64,000 nucleotides of DNA from Kalmanozyma brasiliensis GHG001. Taxonomy: Eukaryota; Basidiomycota; Ustilaginomycetes; Ustilaginales. The DNA lies in NCBI RefSeq assembly GCF_000497045.1, contig NW_015961961.1, forward strand, positions 186,001 to 250,000, read 5' to 3'. Numbering within the stretch: the first letter of the stretch is position 1; the number at the start of each line of letters is the position of its first letter. The position numbers and the translations under genes are program-made. Shown in pieces: positions 31,337 through 41,341 of this stretch. Under the pieces are notes generated by a model, which was not told the origin of the DNA, did not search any database, and saw nothing but the letters and a program-made list of their open reading frames with translations.

Positions 31337-32926
31337 TCAAAGCTCGTCATGGGGCGCCTTGGCTTGCTCTTCAGGCACATCCTCCTGGCTCGCCCCCGCG
31401 CTGGGCTTGTCCTTCAACTTCTGCTCGCGCACCTCGATCCTCTTGAGGATCTCATTGTACATCTTTTCGACCCTTTCGATCTTGTCGTCGTTCAAGGAGG
31501 GATCCTGATTGCCCTTTTCCCTGGCGATCTTCATCATGTCGAGATCGGAAACGAGGTACTGGGCGAGCCAGCGTTCGCTCTCGAGCGCCATCTGTTCGGC
31601 CTTGTCCGGGTCTTCGGCCATGAGCTTCTCCGCTGCTTTGTGAGCGTCGGAAAACTGGGTGCTGTACTCGGACGACCAGTCGACTTGCTCGCCTTCGAGC
31701 CAGCGTTGCAGGTTCTCCTTGAGCGAGTCTGGGTTGTCGCCGGAAGAAGCGTAGGAGGCGCTGTGGTCGATCGAAGTCGTGTCGTCTGCGTCGGTCGAGG
31801 AGGAGGAAGAGTAGGAGGAGCTCTCATCGCTGTTGGGTCCGGTGGAGGGTGTATCCGTCTCAGTGCTGGCTGCAGCCTCCTCGTTCTTCTTCTGGACGGA
31901 CTCCGGCTCAGCAGCAGCAGCTTTAGCCTCGCGAAGATCTTTGCCCTGCTTGATGGCCGTGTTGAGCATCTCGGCGAGCTCTTCCATCTTCTTCTTCTTC
32001 TCTTCCTCCGTCATGTCCTCCTCGGCGCGCCACTCCCGGTTTGCCCCCTCAGGAACCTCCTGGATCTCCTCGTCGATCTTGACTGTCGGCTTCTTGAGTT
32101 GCGGCTTTTTGGATGGCTTCCTGACCTTGCCCGATTTGGCCTCCGGGACAGTCTCCTTGATCCAAGCGTTGAGCTCATGATACTTGAGCGCGCCGGTGTA
32201 TTTCTTGATCGATGCCTTGTCGAACTCTCCATCGTCGCTTCGCGCGGGTACGACGATGAGCAAGGGCAGCTTGTCCTCGCTCACATCCACGCCGAGATGA
32301 ATCCGCGCTGCAGCCTGGACCGGTCTTTGGTCGCCACGCAGGAACGCGAACGACAAGCTCTTGCGGAAGTCCAGCGCGAGACTCTTGTACAGCGGCGAGC
32401 TGGTCGCCTTTTTGGAAAACAGAATCACCTTGGGCGTCGCAGCCTCGCCCTCCGCGTACTCCTGCAGCTCTTCCGGCTTCAGCTTCTTCGCGCCCATCGG
32501 GAGCGCATCGACCATGTACGCAGCAATGTCCTTGGCCGATCTCGGGCCCTGGTAGTCTTTAGGTAACCTCTTCTTTGTCGATGGGAAGAGCTTGAGGGTG
32601 GGGAAGCCCTGGATGCCGTACTTGCCGCAAGTGGGCTTGTTCTTCTCGTCGTCACAGTCGATCGAGGCGAGCTTGACGACGCCGTCGAGCTGAGCGGCGA
32701 CGCGCGTGTAGTCTGGGACGAGGTTCTTGCAGTGGCCGCACCAGGGCGCGGTGAAAGCCACCATGGTGGGTTTCTCAATGTCGAGCACCTCGCGCTTAAA
32801 GTTGGACGCATCGAGGATGGTCACTTTGGAGTTTTTGGCGAAGAGCGCCGCCTCGGCGGTGGTGGTGAGCAGTGCCGCGGAGAGCAGCACCAGGCTGCAC
32901 GCCCATCGAAGCGGTGATGGTAGCAT
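31337..32926 (-). CDS. ER protein disulfide isomerase-like protein with HDEL
   Basis: A 529-residue secretory-pathway protein. A signal peptide spans about residues 1-26, followed at once by a thioredoxin domain with the active site PWCGHCKN (CGHC at 63-66), the cis-proline segment GIQGFPTLKLF and GPRSAKDIAAYM. A second, redox-inactive thioredoxin-like part probably covers about 145-255, since it lacks a CxxC. The rest is charged, Lys/Glu-rich and then Ser/Asp-rich, possibly with coiled coil. The last four residues are HDEL, the ER retrieval signal. This resembles Mpd1/P5-type PDIs with a long C-terminal extension. The role is oxidation or isomerisation of disulfides in the ER lumen. It is divergent from the PPR-like gene. 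Confidence 0.93.
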   Translation of the reverse strand: MLPSPLRWACSLVLLSAALLTTTAEAALFAKNSKVTILDASNFKREVLDIEKPTMVAFTAPWCGHCKNLVPDYTRVAAQLDGVVKLASIDCDDEKNKPTCGKYGIQGFPTLKLFPSTKKRLPKDYQGPRSAKDIAAYMVDALPMGAKKLKPEELQEYAEGEAATPKVILFSKKATSSPLYKSLALDFRKSLSFAFLRGDQRPVQAAARIHLGVDVSEDKLPLLIVVPARSDDGEFDKASIKKYTGALKYHELNAWIKETVPEAKSGKVRKPSKKPQLKKPTVKIDEEIQEVPEGANREWRAEEDMTEEEKKKKMEELAEMLNTAIKQGKDLREAKAAAAEPESVQKKNEEAAASTETDTPSTGPNSDESSSYSSSSSTDADDTTSIDHSASYASSGDNPDSLKENLQRWLEGEQVDWSSEYSTQFSDAHKAAEKLMAEDPDKAEQMALESERWLAQYLVSDLDMMKIAREKGNQDPSLNDDKIERVEKMYNEILKRIEVREQKLKDKPSAGASQEDVPEEQAKAPHDEL

Positions 32927-33271
32927 GACTGGCGAATGTCGAGGGGGAGGGTAATGGTTGGCAAGAGGGAACGGTGGGAAAGGTCTCGGTGTTGGTCTCT
33001 TTCTGGCTTCCCCGCAAGGTGAGGCGCAACCCCGAAAGCGGCGGGTATTTGACGTGGAAGTCTCAGCTCTGCTTTCGGCGAAATTAGAGCTCGTCCAGCC
33101 AGGAGGCCTAACAGCGATCCCAAAATGCGAACCTCGGATTTCGGCTCGTCAAGCGTGCGCTTGAAAGCTCGCATTTCTTCTTGCTGAGACCCTTCCTTCC
33201 AAAACCTACTCTGCGTCCTACATCCCCCGCTAGAGGCATGGCAGTCGTATGACAGGCCCATCACAGCGTTC
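32927..33271. promoter_or_regulatory. divergent promoter region, PDI / PPR-like gene
   Basis: 345 bp between two divergent starts. No clear TATA, CCAAT or unfolded-protein element was recognised by eye. Confidence 0.45.
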
Positions 33272-36235
33272 ATGAGGCGGTCGAACAGCTCTCTGCCCGT
33301 CAGAGATGCTTGTCGCGCTTGGTCGCAAGCCAGCTCGCAGCGGCGTGCCTTGACCTCAGCTGCAATCTATCCTGGCTACGCCTGGCCTTCTTCCAGCTCG
33401 GCCTCGACTTCCAGCACCTCCTTTCAAGCGCCTTTCACTTTCACATTCTCGGCGGGTAGCTCATCTTCACCAAAAACGAAAGCTTCAAGACGCAGCCGCT
33501 CCATCTTCGCCTTCTCTTACTCCACATCCAACCCCGCATACCCACTGCCTGGCTCCAACAACGAGATCGACCCTCGCGGCGTCGACTACTCCCTATTTGA
33601 AGCGGAAGACGACACATATAGTCCTCAAGCCTCAACATCTACCGTTACGCAGCCCACAACGGTGGCAGAGCAAGATGGCTTCTTCACCGCCGCCCCGTCA
33701 CCCTCCGACACGCCCCTCTCAGCACCTACCCAGCTGCTCGTCCGTCTCCTCAAATCACAGGAATTCGAAGCAGCCACCACAGTGCTCAACGAGCTCCGGA
33801 CTCTCAATTCGCCTCTCGACGAGCCGCACCCTATCTTCGCCAGCGCCGCGCTCTGGGCCATCCGCAACGGCAAGAAGAAGGATATGCTCTCGTGGATGCG
33901 CCTTTGCCCCGGGTACGTCGGCGGCTCCAAGTACCTCAGCACAGCTTCCTCGGCGAACTACATCACGCAGGTGCGTGCGACATCGAACACCTTTCGCAAG
34001 TGCTTCATGGTGATGCTCGACTCGTACGGGGACGATCTGCGGCTGTTGCAGCAGGCGAGCATGGTAGCGGTGCAAAAGGGGTATTGGGGATTGCTGCAGT
34101 CGACGCTCGCTCAAATCCTGCGTTTTGGCGTCAGCAGAGGGGCAGGTCTGGATGCGTCCAATCCGGAGGTGGCCTGGGAGTACTTCCATCGATTGCTGCT
34201 GGCGAATCAGAGTCAGAGGGGGCTGAGGGAGGAAGGGAGGCGGCAGGAGATCATGAGTGCGACGGTGGAGTTGAGGGCGCTGTACAATCTGGGGATTAGG
34301 ACGCTAGCATTGGCGGGAAGGTTAGATGATGCCATACACTGGGCGAATAGGTCGCTGCCTGTGGAGAGCTCGCAACGTGCGCTGGCGCAGATTCTGGTCA
34401 TCGAGCCGTTCACGGAAAACATGCTCATGGAAGAGCTCGTCAAGGCCGGGTCGACGTACCTGGAACGAGCAAGGAAGCTGGCGGACGGGCTGGCAAGGTC
34501 ACCAGTGAGGTTGGCAAAGCATCGGCCCATCAGCATCGACGCTATAATCGCGCGAGTTGAACGCGAAGCAACGCTCAGTGCGGACGACACGGAGTACGCA
34601 GACAGACCAATGACTGCGCTCGACAGCTCTCTCCAGACGCACCTCGAGCAAGGCGACGTAGTTGCAGCCCGCGAGTACCTTCTCTCCGTTCTCCGATCAG
34701 TGACACGCGTACGAAAGGGCGAAGACGACACACCATTCGAACCCAACGAATCTATCCAACCCACCTTCGACCACCTTCCCTCAGCACGCGTCCTCTCCGA
34801 CCTGCAGGACATGACTCACAAGCTCGGCACCATCGCAGTCACCTCCTCGCTCACCGAAACGGACATGCATCAACCCTCCGACTCCTCCCTTTCATCAGAG
34901 ACGTTGACGGCGGAAGACTTTCTGCGTCCCATCCGCACCCGTTTGCTTTCGACTCGCGGCGGCAAAGGCCTATGGGAGACCGCTCGGCTCTACGGCTTCG
35001 TGAGGAAAGGCAAGTGGCGCGACGCGGCCCAGTTCTACACAGGCAAAGCGGGCTTCAAGCTCCCTTCAGGCGGAATATCGACCGAGCTCGTAAGCGTTGC
35101 GCTCGACGGACACGCTGCGATCGAGAAAAAGGAGGCGCTGGTTCACGCACAGAGATGGAGAGGTCGGCACTGGCCCAGCACGCATGCGGTGAATTTGTTG
35201 CTTAAGGCGCTCACGAATGTGTGCGTGGAAGAGGGCGATTTTGGGCGTTTGCAAAGGGTGTATGGGATGTGGAAGGGGGCTTGCTTGCCAAGGAGCTCGT
35301 CAGATGGGACGTCGTTAGACGGGACTTCGTCAGAAAGCGGGGACGGCGCTTCATCAGGCAGTGCTTCGTCAGGCAAGCCTCCGTCACACAGTCCGTCATC
35401 ATCCGATCCACCGTCGATCACTCCCCCGTCAGCCCCCTTGCAGGAGGCAGAAACGAGCGCGTTGACGTTCGACCACTGGCCCCCTTCGCAACGACCGTCA
35501 AGCCACACGTTCGATCCATTCCTCCGCGCCTTTGCGCGCCTCCACACGCCGAGCTCGTCAGATTCCACCTCTGCAGCGGACTGGCGCGCGTTCGGCTCGA
35601 GCCAAGTGGTCCTCTCCGTGCTGCGCGACATGACGCACTTTGGCGTCCGACCAGGCATCAGCAGCTGGACCATTGCGCTCGAGTGTCTGGCGCGTGAGGG
35701 TCGAGATCGATGGAAGAGTACCACGGCGACGCTTGCGCAGGCGGTGGGGATCAATACTGCCCCGCTCATCCACTCCCATTCCGAAGAAAGGAAGACGGCG
35801 CCCCGCTCGGGAAAGAATGGTAGAGTGGAGTCAGAGGGCATTTCAGAGCGAGTGACGGCGTCACAACCGGGTTTCCCGGCGGCAACGCTGGGAACGTATA
35901 CCGCGCTCATTCACGCCCTGGTTCGCGTACCCGCTGCTGACGGTGGGAGTATGACGCAGCAGGCGAGCGGCGTGAGGGACGATCTGCTCGCCCGCACTTC
36001 GGGCCTGGACAGCAACGTGCCCAGGGAGACGCTGAACGACGAGGACGAGGGAGAGTTCTGGCAAGATCTACTGCAAAGGTGGCAAATGGTGATGGAGGCA
36101 AGAGATGAAGGGGATAAGAGGAGAGTGTGGGCTGCGGAAGAGGTGCTCAAGGGCAACAGGGGACGAACCCTGGAGGCGATGAGGGAGGTGTGGTCGTTGG
36201 AGAGGTCTGCTGCTGGGGGCGAGGGAAGTGCATAG
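33272..36235 (+). CDS. hypothetical protein, possible mitochondrial PPR-like
   Basis: A 987-residue protein not recognised with certainty. The N-terminus is rich in Arg, Ser and Ala with few acidic residues (MRRSNSSLPVRDACRAWSQ, RRALTSAAIYPGYAW), which fits a mitochondrial presequence. The middle has helical-repeat character, and at least one segment near 790-825 (VVLSVLRDMTHFGVRPGISSWTIALECLA) looks like a pentatricopeptide repeat with the usual V+P spacing. Other pairs of helices (LLKSQEFEAATTVLNELR) are compatible with PPR. A Ser/Asp/Gly-rich linker around 670-730 is encoded by imperfect repeats. PPR proteins bind organellar RNA; that role is inferred. Single exon. Confidence 0.65.
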   Translation: MRRSNSSLPVRDACRAWSQASSQRRALTSAAIYPGYAWPSSSSASTSSTSFQAPFTFTFSAGSSSSPKTKASRRSRSIFAFSYSTSNPAYPLPGSNNEIDPRGVDYSLFEAEDDTYSPQASTSTVTQPTTVAEQDGFFTAAPSPSDTPLSAPTQLLVRLLKSQEFEAATTVLNELRTLNSPLDEPHPIFASAALWAIRNGKKKDMLSWMRLCPGYVGGSKYLSTASSANYITQVRATSNTFRKCFMVMLDSYGDDLRLLQQASMVAVQKGYWGLLQSTLAQILRFGVSRGAGLDASNPEVAWEYFHRLLLANQSQRGLREEGRRQEIMSATVELRALYNLGIRTLALAGRLDDAIHWANRSLPVESSQRALAQILVIEPFTENMLMEELVKAGSTYLERARKLADGLARSPVRLAKHRPISIDAIIARVEREATLSADDTEYADRPMTALDSSLQTHLEQGDVVAAREYLLSVLRSVTRVRKGEDDTPFEPNESIQPTFDHLPSARVLSDLQDMTHKLGTIAVTSSLTETDMHQPSDSSLSSETLTAEDFLRPIRTRLLSTRGGKGLWETARLYGFVRKGKWRDAAQFYTGKAGFKLPSGGISTELVSVALDGHAAIEKKEALVHAQRWRGRHWPSTHAVNLLLKALTNVCVEEGDFGRLQRVYGMWKGACLPRSSSDGTSLDGTSSESGDGASSGSASSGKPPSHSPSSSDPPSITPPSAPLQEAETSALTFDHWPPSQRPSSHTFDPFLRAFARLHTPSSSDSTSAADWRAFGSSQVVLSVLRDMTHFGVRPGISSWTIALECLAREGRDRWKSTTATLAQAVGINTAPLIHSHSEERKTAPRSGKNGRVESEGISERVTASQPGFPAATLGTYTALIHALVRVPAADGGSMTQQASGVRDDLLARTSGLDSNVPRETLNDEDEGEFWQDLLQRWQMVMEARDEGDKRRVWAAEEVLKGNRGRTLEAMREVWSLERSAAGGEGSA

Positions 36236-36471
36236 ACTATCAGGACGCATTTGCAATGCTACACTTCTGGAGATCGCAAGGGATGTTGTGACGTGTTCCG
36301 GTGCGGGCGAGTCATAGTGGTAGCGTGGACCAGGGCTTGCGCTGGTTGACTGAGGTCATTCGAGGATCTCGTTTCAAAAAGGACTAAGCTGCGTCAAACG
36401 TGATATCGATGACGCTTAAGCATTCGATCATTCCGTTCTTCGTTGCGATGTCGCTTGTCTTTTTGACAAGT

Positions 36472-37241
36472 CTACGGCCGAACACCGGTGATAGCAAGGA
36501 AGGGGAAAGCCTGGGTGCCCCCCGACTCGACTTCCTTGTCCATCCTGAAGCTCTCAAACACCTCGACGTCCTTGAAGCCGGCTTGAATCATGATACCTTC
36601 CATCTCTTGCGCCTTGAGACCGTGCCTCTCCACTCCCGCGTGCTGCCACCGCAACTCGAAACATTGTCAGCCATCTCTCTCGTCATATCTGCCATCACTG
36701 CGGACGGTCGCGTACTCACCTTGTCTTTCGGATGAAAAGCCTCTGCTTGGGGCCCGTCGTCCTCAAAGTCGCTGATCCACACCCTACCACCCTGCTTCAG
36801 CGTATCCAACATCACCGCCACGAGCTGCCGCATATCCGGTACGTGATGAAAGACCAAATGGCTCACGACCAGATCGAACTTCTTCCTCTCCAGCACATCA
36901 TCTTCTGCGTTCTCGAGCAGTTTCACCTTGGCAGTCACCTTCTCCCCCAGCCCCTGCGTAGCCACTTTGGCGTTGAGCATCCCGATCATCCCCTTGGCGG
37001 TGTCGAGCGCGAGCACAGACCCGACATGCTCTGCGAGAGGAACAGTGAGCAACCCCGTCCCACATCCAATCTCCAACACCGACGCGCTGCCAAGAGAAGG
37101 GACGTACTTGGGCGAATGGTGGAGCAACGTCCTGAGACAAAGCCGGGAAGACTCGACCACTTCCGGCTTGCTATCCCACGTCGCCGCCTCCGCATCGAAC
37201 CGATCGTTCCCCACCGAGTAGTTGGGTGTTGTCGACGACAT
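36472..37241 (-). CDS. class I SAM-dependent methyltransferase (2 exons)
   Basis: Two exons on the minus strand: 37241-36720 and 36642-36472, joined across a 77 bp intron (36643-36719) with GTGAGT donor, CTGAC-like branch and CAG acceptor, phase 0. The product is 230 residues. Motif I is VLEIGCGTGLLTVPLAE, motif II follows at VLALDTAKGMIGML, then FDLVVSHLVFHHVPDM and GGRVWISDFEDD. Exon 2 supplies HAGVERHGLKAQEME and the final strands. Without splicing, the frame would run into unrelated sequence after FHPKDK, so the intron is well supported. It is a small-molecule methyltransferase of the UbiE/type 11 kind. The substrate is unknown. It is convergent with the PPR-like gene. Confidence 0.9.
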
Positions 37242-37819
37242 TGTTGGTGGTGATAGGGATGGAAAAGGAAACCGTGCAAGTTCTTACCCCGCATTTCAAG
37301 GGTCTACCCAAGGGTTTGCTTCGGCTCCCTGCGCTTAAAAAGGTGGAAAGCTTGACGATGTTAAACCTGTTGTTGAAAAATGGCCGAAAGTTTTGGCAGA
37401 TAACTCGCTCCCCAGAGCCGCCTTTTTGGCCAAAGAAAAAACACATTTCTCGTTTCATTTTTTACGACTCCGCTTGTCAGTACACACACCTAGCCTCGAT
37501 CAAGTACGTAGCGTCACAGTGAGTGCGATTGCTCGCAATCTCTATTCACTGATCGAGGACGAAAGAAGTGTCGAAGCTGAGTTCAAGGCAGGAAGAGTTG
37601 GGGGATTCTGTGAGCTGAGAAATTCTACGAGGTGAGAGCTTTAAGCGCCGAGAGGGTGTCTCATTTTCCAATATTAGGAAAAGCCAATTTGTTTGCCAGA
37701 AAATCGCCTCGGAGCCGCTTTTTTGGCACAAAAATTCGTTTTTTTTTCCGTCTCACCTTTCGCTTTTCAGACTCCGCTGTTGCTACATATATTTTCAGCT
37801 ATCGATACCGCATATCAAG
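37242..37819. other. intergenic with two related ~100 bp segments
   Basis: The sequence upstream of the methyltransferase and of the tRNA contains two similar segments, about 37389-37480 and 37681-37795. Both share the order GAGCCGC-T(n)-GGC-A-rich, then a pyrimidine stretch, then GACTCCGCT. The second abuts the tRNA. They look like an old local duplication. No protein gene is supported. Confidence 0.45.
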
Positions 37820-37909
37820 TCCCAGTTAGTACAATGGTCAGTATAGGGCACTCTCATGCGGTTAGCATATAGTACTGCTCAGATCAGGGTTCGATTCCCT
37901 GGCCGGGAA
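37820..37909 (+). tRNA. tRNA-Glu (CTC) with 18-nt intron
   Basis: A full cloverleaf can be drawn. Acceptor strands are 37820-37826 and 37902-37908, with one A-C mismatch at the fifth pair and a G-T at the seventh. The D arm is gtac/gtat around aatggtca. The anticodon stem is gggca/tgctc with loop CTCTCA-C, and the anticodon CTC is at 37853-37855. The T arm is caggg/ccctg around TTCGATT. An 18-nt intron (37857-37874) interrupts the loop after position 37, the standard eukaryotic site. The internal A box (TAGTACAATGGT) and B box (GGTTCGATTCC) are intact, and a T7 Pol III terminator follows at once. CTC decodes the glutamate codon GAG. Confidence 0.9.
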
Positions 37910-37910
37910 C

Positions 37911-37917
37911 TTTTTTT
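37911..37917 (+). terminator. RNA polymerase III terminator of tRNA-Glu
   Basis: Run of seven T starting two bases after the discriminator base, the normal Pol III stop signal on the coding strand. Confidence 0.8.
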
Positions 37918-38769
37918 GGAGGCATCCTCTTTTTCGGTCGTCTTTTAGAGGCTCCTCTTTTTTTATCCCTTCCGGCCTTTCGTCATTCGCTACGGAAAGG
38001 CGATGCGAGAAAGCAGATGCTTCGACAGGACGAGCCGCCACCAAAGTTCATCTTGAAGCACACGATCGTGGGTGAAGAACGCAAGCAAGGCTGTGTGGAA
38101 AGCCTTGCCTTGTGAGCAAGTGAGGACCGATGACGATGCTGCCACGTTTTGGACCAAGCCAGCCTTGGCGAGCACCTCGGTCTGGTTGGCAGGCGAGCGT
38201 GGTTGAGGAGCTCTTGCCACAAGAAAGGGGTGTCAAGTGGAGAAAAGAGAGCCAAAAGGAAAAGCGCGCACGGCTGCCGAATGACACACACACGCGCTCC
38301 AAACTCAAAACTCAAAATTAGATACCGCTGTCTTAGGCTGGAAAAAAGCTTCCGAACAAGGATTCACCTGAGCTTATTGGGCAACCAAGGCTTGCTCTGT
38401 CACTTCGACCTCGTCAATCGAGATACCATCGACGAACCAGCGAGCCAGCAGTCCTAGACCACTCGACTCCCGCAGCATTTGTTTGCTCGGAATCAGCTTC
38501 CCGAACCGATCCTGCCAGGTTCGCCATTGATCGGCTGCACATTCCCGAACTGCCCACTACCATCTTTGTCATCGCCTCGCACGCAGCTTTCATATACACT
38601 CTCACGCCCACCTCGACGCTCGGACCTCTGCTAGCGCACCGCCTAGATCCCGTGATCTGCAAGGTCAACGGCAAGTCGCCGGCTTGCTCGTCATCAGACA
38701 TCCACTCGGAATCCATCTCCGTTCTTCCTCACACCTCTGGATACAACTGCTCGATATATACTCGCAATC
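37918..38769. other. intergenic upstream of sterol acyltransferase
   Basis: About 850 bp between the tRNA terminator and the acyltransferase ATG. Open frames present have no motif. A TATA-like string (gatatata) sits about 15 bp before the ATG near 38753-38760, which is too close to be a standard TATA box. This is the probable promoter and leader. Confidence 0.45.
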
Positions 38770-41004
38770 ATGGCCGACAGAACACCAACAGCAAAGAGCA
38801 AAGCTCTTCCCGCAGACGAGGATTTCTTCTCAAAAAAACATCACAGCAAAGCCTCTCGACTCGCCGCAGAGACCCCAGACACCGCCAACACCTCGGCGCT
38901 CAACACCCCCAATTCCGAGATGATGCTCTCGTCCGACGTCCCCTCCACCCCACTCAACGGTCGAAGCACGCCAGACTCGGAAGGCGACACGCCCGTCGCC
39001 ACATCCACTGTCACCACCACCATCTCCACCACACGAGGCAGCGGCTCGTCCACCGTCGAATTCCAACACATCGGCGCCAAGGGTCTCTCCCACCGAGTCG
39101 GCAAAGATGGCGCCGTCTACCTCAAACCCGTCGCCGCCACCTCCTCCAAGGGTCGCAAGAAGATGCGCGCCGTCGTCTCCTTCAAGCCCCGCACCAGCCA
39201 TTTCGACCGCTTCAACGAGACTTCCTCCCGCGATCAGTTCCGCGGCTTCTTCACCCTCTTCTGGGTGTGTCTGGCGCTGTTCGTGCTCAACACCTCATAC
39301 ACCAGCTTTGCCAGCACGGGCCAGGTGCTTAGCATGACGTTCGCCACCCTCTTCAGCAGGGATGCGTGGATGCTCGCGCTCTCGGACGGCGTGCTCATCG
39401 GCTCGCTGTTCATCTGCGTACCCTTTGCCAATGTGTGCCGCCGCGGTTGGGTGCGGTATTGGCCCACGGCGGTCGTCTTCCAGCACCTGTGGCAGACGAC
39501 GCTGCTAGGGATTGTCATTAAATGGGCCAGGTATCGCGAATGGCCGTGGGTGCAGAGCGGCTTCTTTGTGCTGCATACGCTGTCCATGATGATGAAGATC
39601 CACTCGTACATGAACGTCAACGGCAATATGGCGGACACGTACCATCGCATGCGACGCGTAGAGAGTATGCTCGAGGAACGAGTCGCCGAGGTAGAAGGAT
39701 CGGAAGCGGGCAGAGGCGACGAGCAGCTGCGAGCGGCGTGGGGCAAGGCGGTCAAGCAGGCGAGACAGAACGCAGGCTTTGGCGATCAGGATACAAGCAA
39801 AAGCAACGCGAACAAACTTGCTGACTGGTCGTCGCTCGAGACGCAGAGAGGCAGCAGCTCGACTCGCTGCAAAGCAGGGCAGGCACTCAACGCTGTTCAC
39901 GAGAATGATGACGACGAGCCCAAGCTCACGGTCGAAGATCAAAACGCTACAAAAAGCGACGAGCCAGCGACGGGTCACTCGAAGCTCAGCAGAGAAGAGC
40001 ACATCCAGCTGCACAAAAAGGTGGCTGAAGAAGAAAAAGCCGAGCGCTCCGCCGCCGCTCAGTCCGACAACAAGGACGACAAGGAGGACAAGATCAAGAT
40101 CAATGGCAAGGAAACTTCGACATCACGCCCTGGCGCCGCTGCCGCCGAGTCGCATCCGCACCACACGATCCGCGACCCACATCCGCTCTCTTCTCACCCA
40201 GACACCGTCATCTCCGACCTGGCACGCGAGATCGAGGTCTTGCGCGAGGACCTTCTCTCCGCCCGCCCCTCCTCGGACGTTTCCGCGGACCTCGTCCACC
40301 AAGAACCCATCATGTGGCCTGCCAACGTCACCTACTCCAACTTCTGGGACTACCTGCTGGTCCCCACGCTCGTCTACGAACTCTCCTATCCGCGTCTCAA
40401 GACCATCCGACCGCTCTACGTGCTCGAAAAGACGCTCGCCACCTTCGGCACGTTCCTCGTGATCTACGTCATCACCGAGCACTGGATCATGCCCTTTACG
40501 CCTACGGCCGACACGCCGTTCCTGCGCACCTTCCTCCAACTCGCCGTGCCCATGATGATCAACTACCTGCTCATCTTCTACATCATGTTCGAGTGCATCT
40601 GCAACGCCTTTGCCGAGATCACGCGGTTTGCGGACCGCGAATTCTACTTGGATTGGTGGAATGCGACCTCGATGGACGTCTTCAGTCGCAAATGGAACAA
40701 GCCAGTCCACTCGTTCTTGCTGCGTCACGTCTATGCTAGCACCATCGCAGCTTGGGGACTCAACAAGAGCATGGCCATGTTTCTGACGTTCTTGCTGAGC
40801 TCGTTGGTGCACGAGCTGGTCATGGCCATTGTTAGTGGCAAGATCAGGTTCTACCTGTTCGCAGCCCAGATGGTGCAATTGCCCATGATCTTTTTGAGCC
40901 AGGTGCCGTTCATCAAGCGAAACGAGACGCTGGGCAATATGATCTTCTGGATCGGACTCATGGCTGGGTTCCCTTTGCTCAATATTGGGTATCTTGTGTA
41001 TTGA
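38770..41004 (+). CDS. sterol O-acyltransferase (MBOAT family, Are1/Are2-type)
   Basis: A 744-residue polytopic ER membrane protein. After a ~150-residue Ser/Thr-rich N-terminus come several hydrophobic helices (FRGFFTLFWVCLALFVLNTSY; later FLRTFLQLAVPMMINYLLIFYIMFECICNAF). The family signature FYLDWWN is at residues 625-631, and the catalytic-type histidine is His681 in SSLVHELVMA. The KWNKPVHSFLLRHVY segment is also typical. These features point to acyl-CoA:sterol acyltransferase, which makes steryl esters for lipid droplets. Diacylglycerol acyltransferase 1 is the close alternative, although FYxDWWN favours either. A large charged loop (about 300-500, Lys/Glu/Asp-rich) lies between membrane segments. 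Confidence 0.9.
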   Translation: MADRTPTAKSKALPADEDFFSKKHHSKASRLAAETPDTANTSALNTPNSEMMLSSDVPSTPLNGRSTPDSEGDTPVATSTVTTTISTTRGSGSSTVEFQHIGAKGLSHRVGKDGAVYLKPVAATSSKGRKKMRAVVSFKPRTSHFDRFNETSSRDQFRGFFTLFWVCLALFVLNTSYTSFASTGQVLSMTFATLFSRDAWMLALSDGVLIGSLFICVPFANVCRRGWVRYWPTAVVFQHLWQTTLLGIVIKWARYREWPWVQSGFFVLHTLSMMMKIHSYMNVNGNMADTYHRMRRVESMLEERVAEVEGSEAGRGDEQLRAAWGKAVKQARQNAGFGDQDTSKSNANKLADWSSLETQRGSSSTRCKAGQALNAVHENDDDEPKLTVEDQNATKSDEPATGHSKLSREEHIQLHKKVAEEEKAERSAAAQSDNKDDKEDKIKINGKETSTSRPGAAAAESHPHHTIRDPHPLSSHPDTVISDLAREIEVLREDLLSARPSSDVSADLVHQEPIMWPANVTYSNFWDYLLVPTLVYELSYPRLKTIRPLYVLEKTLATFGTFLVIYVITEHWIMPFTPTADTPFLRTFLQLAVPMMINYLLIFYIMFECICNAFAEITRFADREFYLDWWNATSMDVFSRKWNKPVHSFLLRHVYASTIAAWGLNKSMAMFLTFLLSSLVHELVMAIVSGKIRFYLFAAQMVQLPMIFLSQVPFIKRNETLGNMIFWIGLMAGFPLLNIGYLVY

Positions 41005-41332
41005 TAGCGCACGCCTATTGGAATCGCATCACCCCTCAGTGGAAACAAGAATCTGCTTGGCTGTGGTTTGAAATGCTGTGCAGCTGGAGATTGTGTGTGT
41101 CGGATGCGGCAGGCTCGGTAGGCTCTGAGTCGGCGGCAGCAGAACATCCTTTGTCCGTAGGATATTGTCTCTGCATCAATATGCGGGACCCTGCAGCGGC
41201 AGCCTATTGTTCGCCACGCCTCCCCTTTGTCTGCCGAGCAAGATGAGTGGGCAATCCCGAGCGTCGACAGGCGCCCACCGCGCAAAGACGATGAAAGGGA
41301 CCAAGCCCTTTCTTCAACACATATTGTCTCGT

Positions 41333-41341
41333 TCCCTTTGT
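41333..41341 (-). promoter_or_regulatory. exact pheromone response element
   Basis: TCCCTTTGT on plus, the exact complement of ACAAAGGGA. It lies 468 bp upstream of the SP/TP-rich protein start. Binding is inferred from the known Ustilago Prf1 site. Confidence 0.55.

Noticed and set aside
37495..37560. Possible tRNA relict after the first repeat segment
   Set aside because: No A or B box and no cloverleaf could be drawn.
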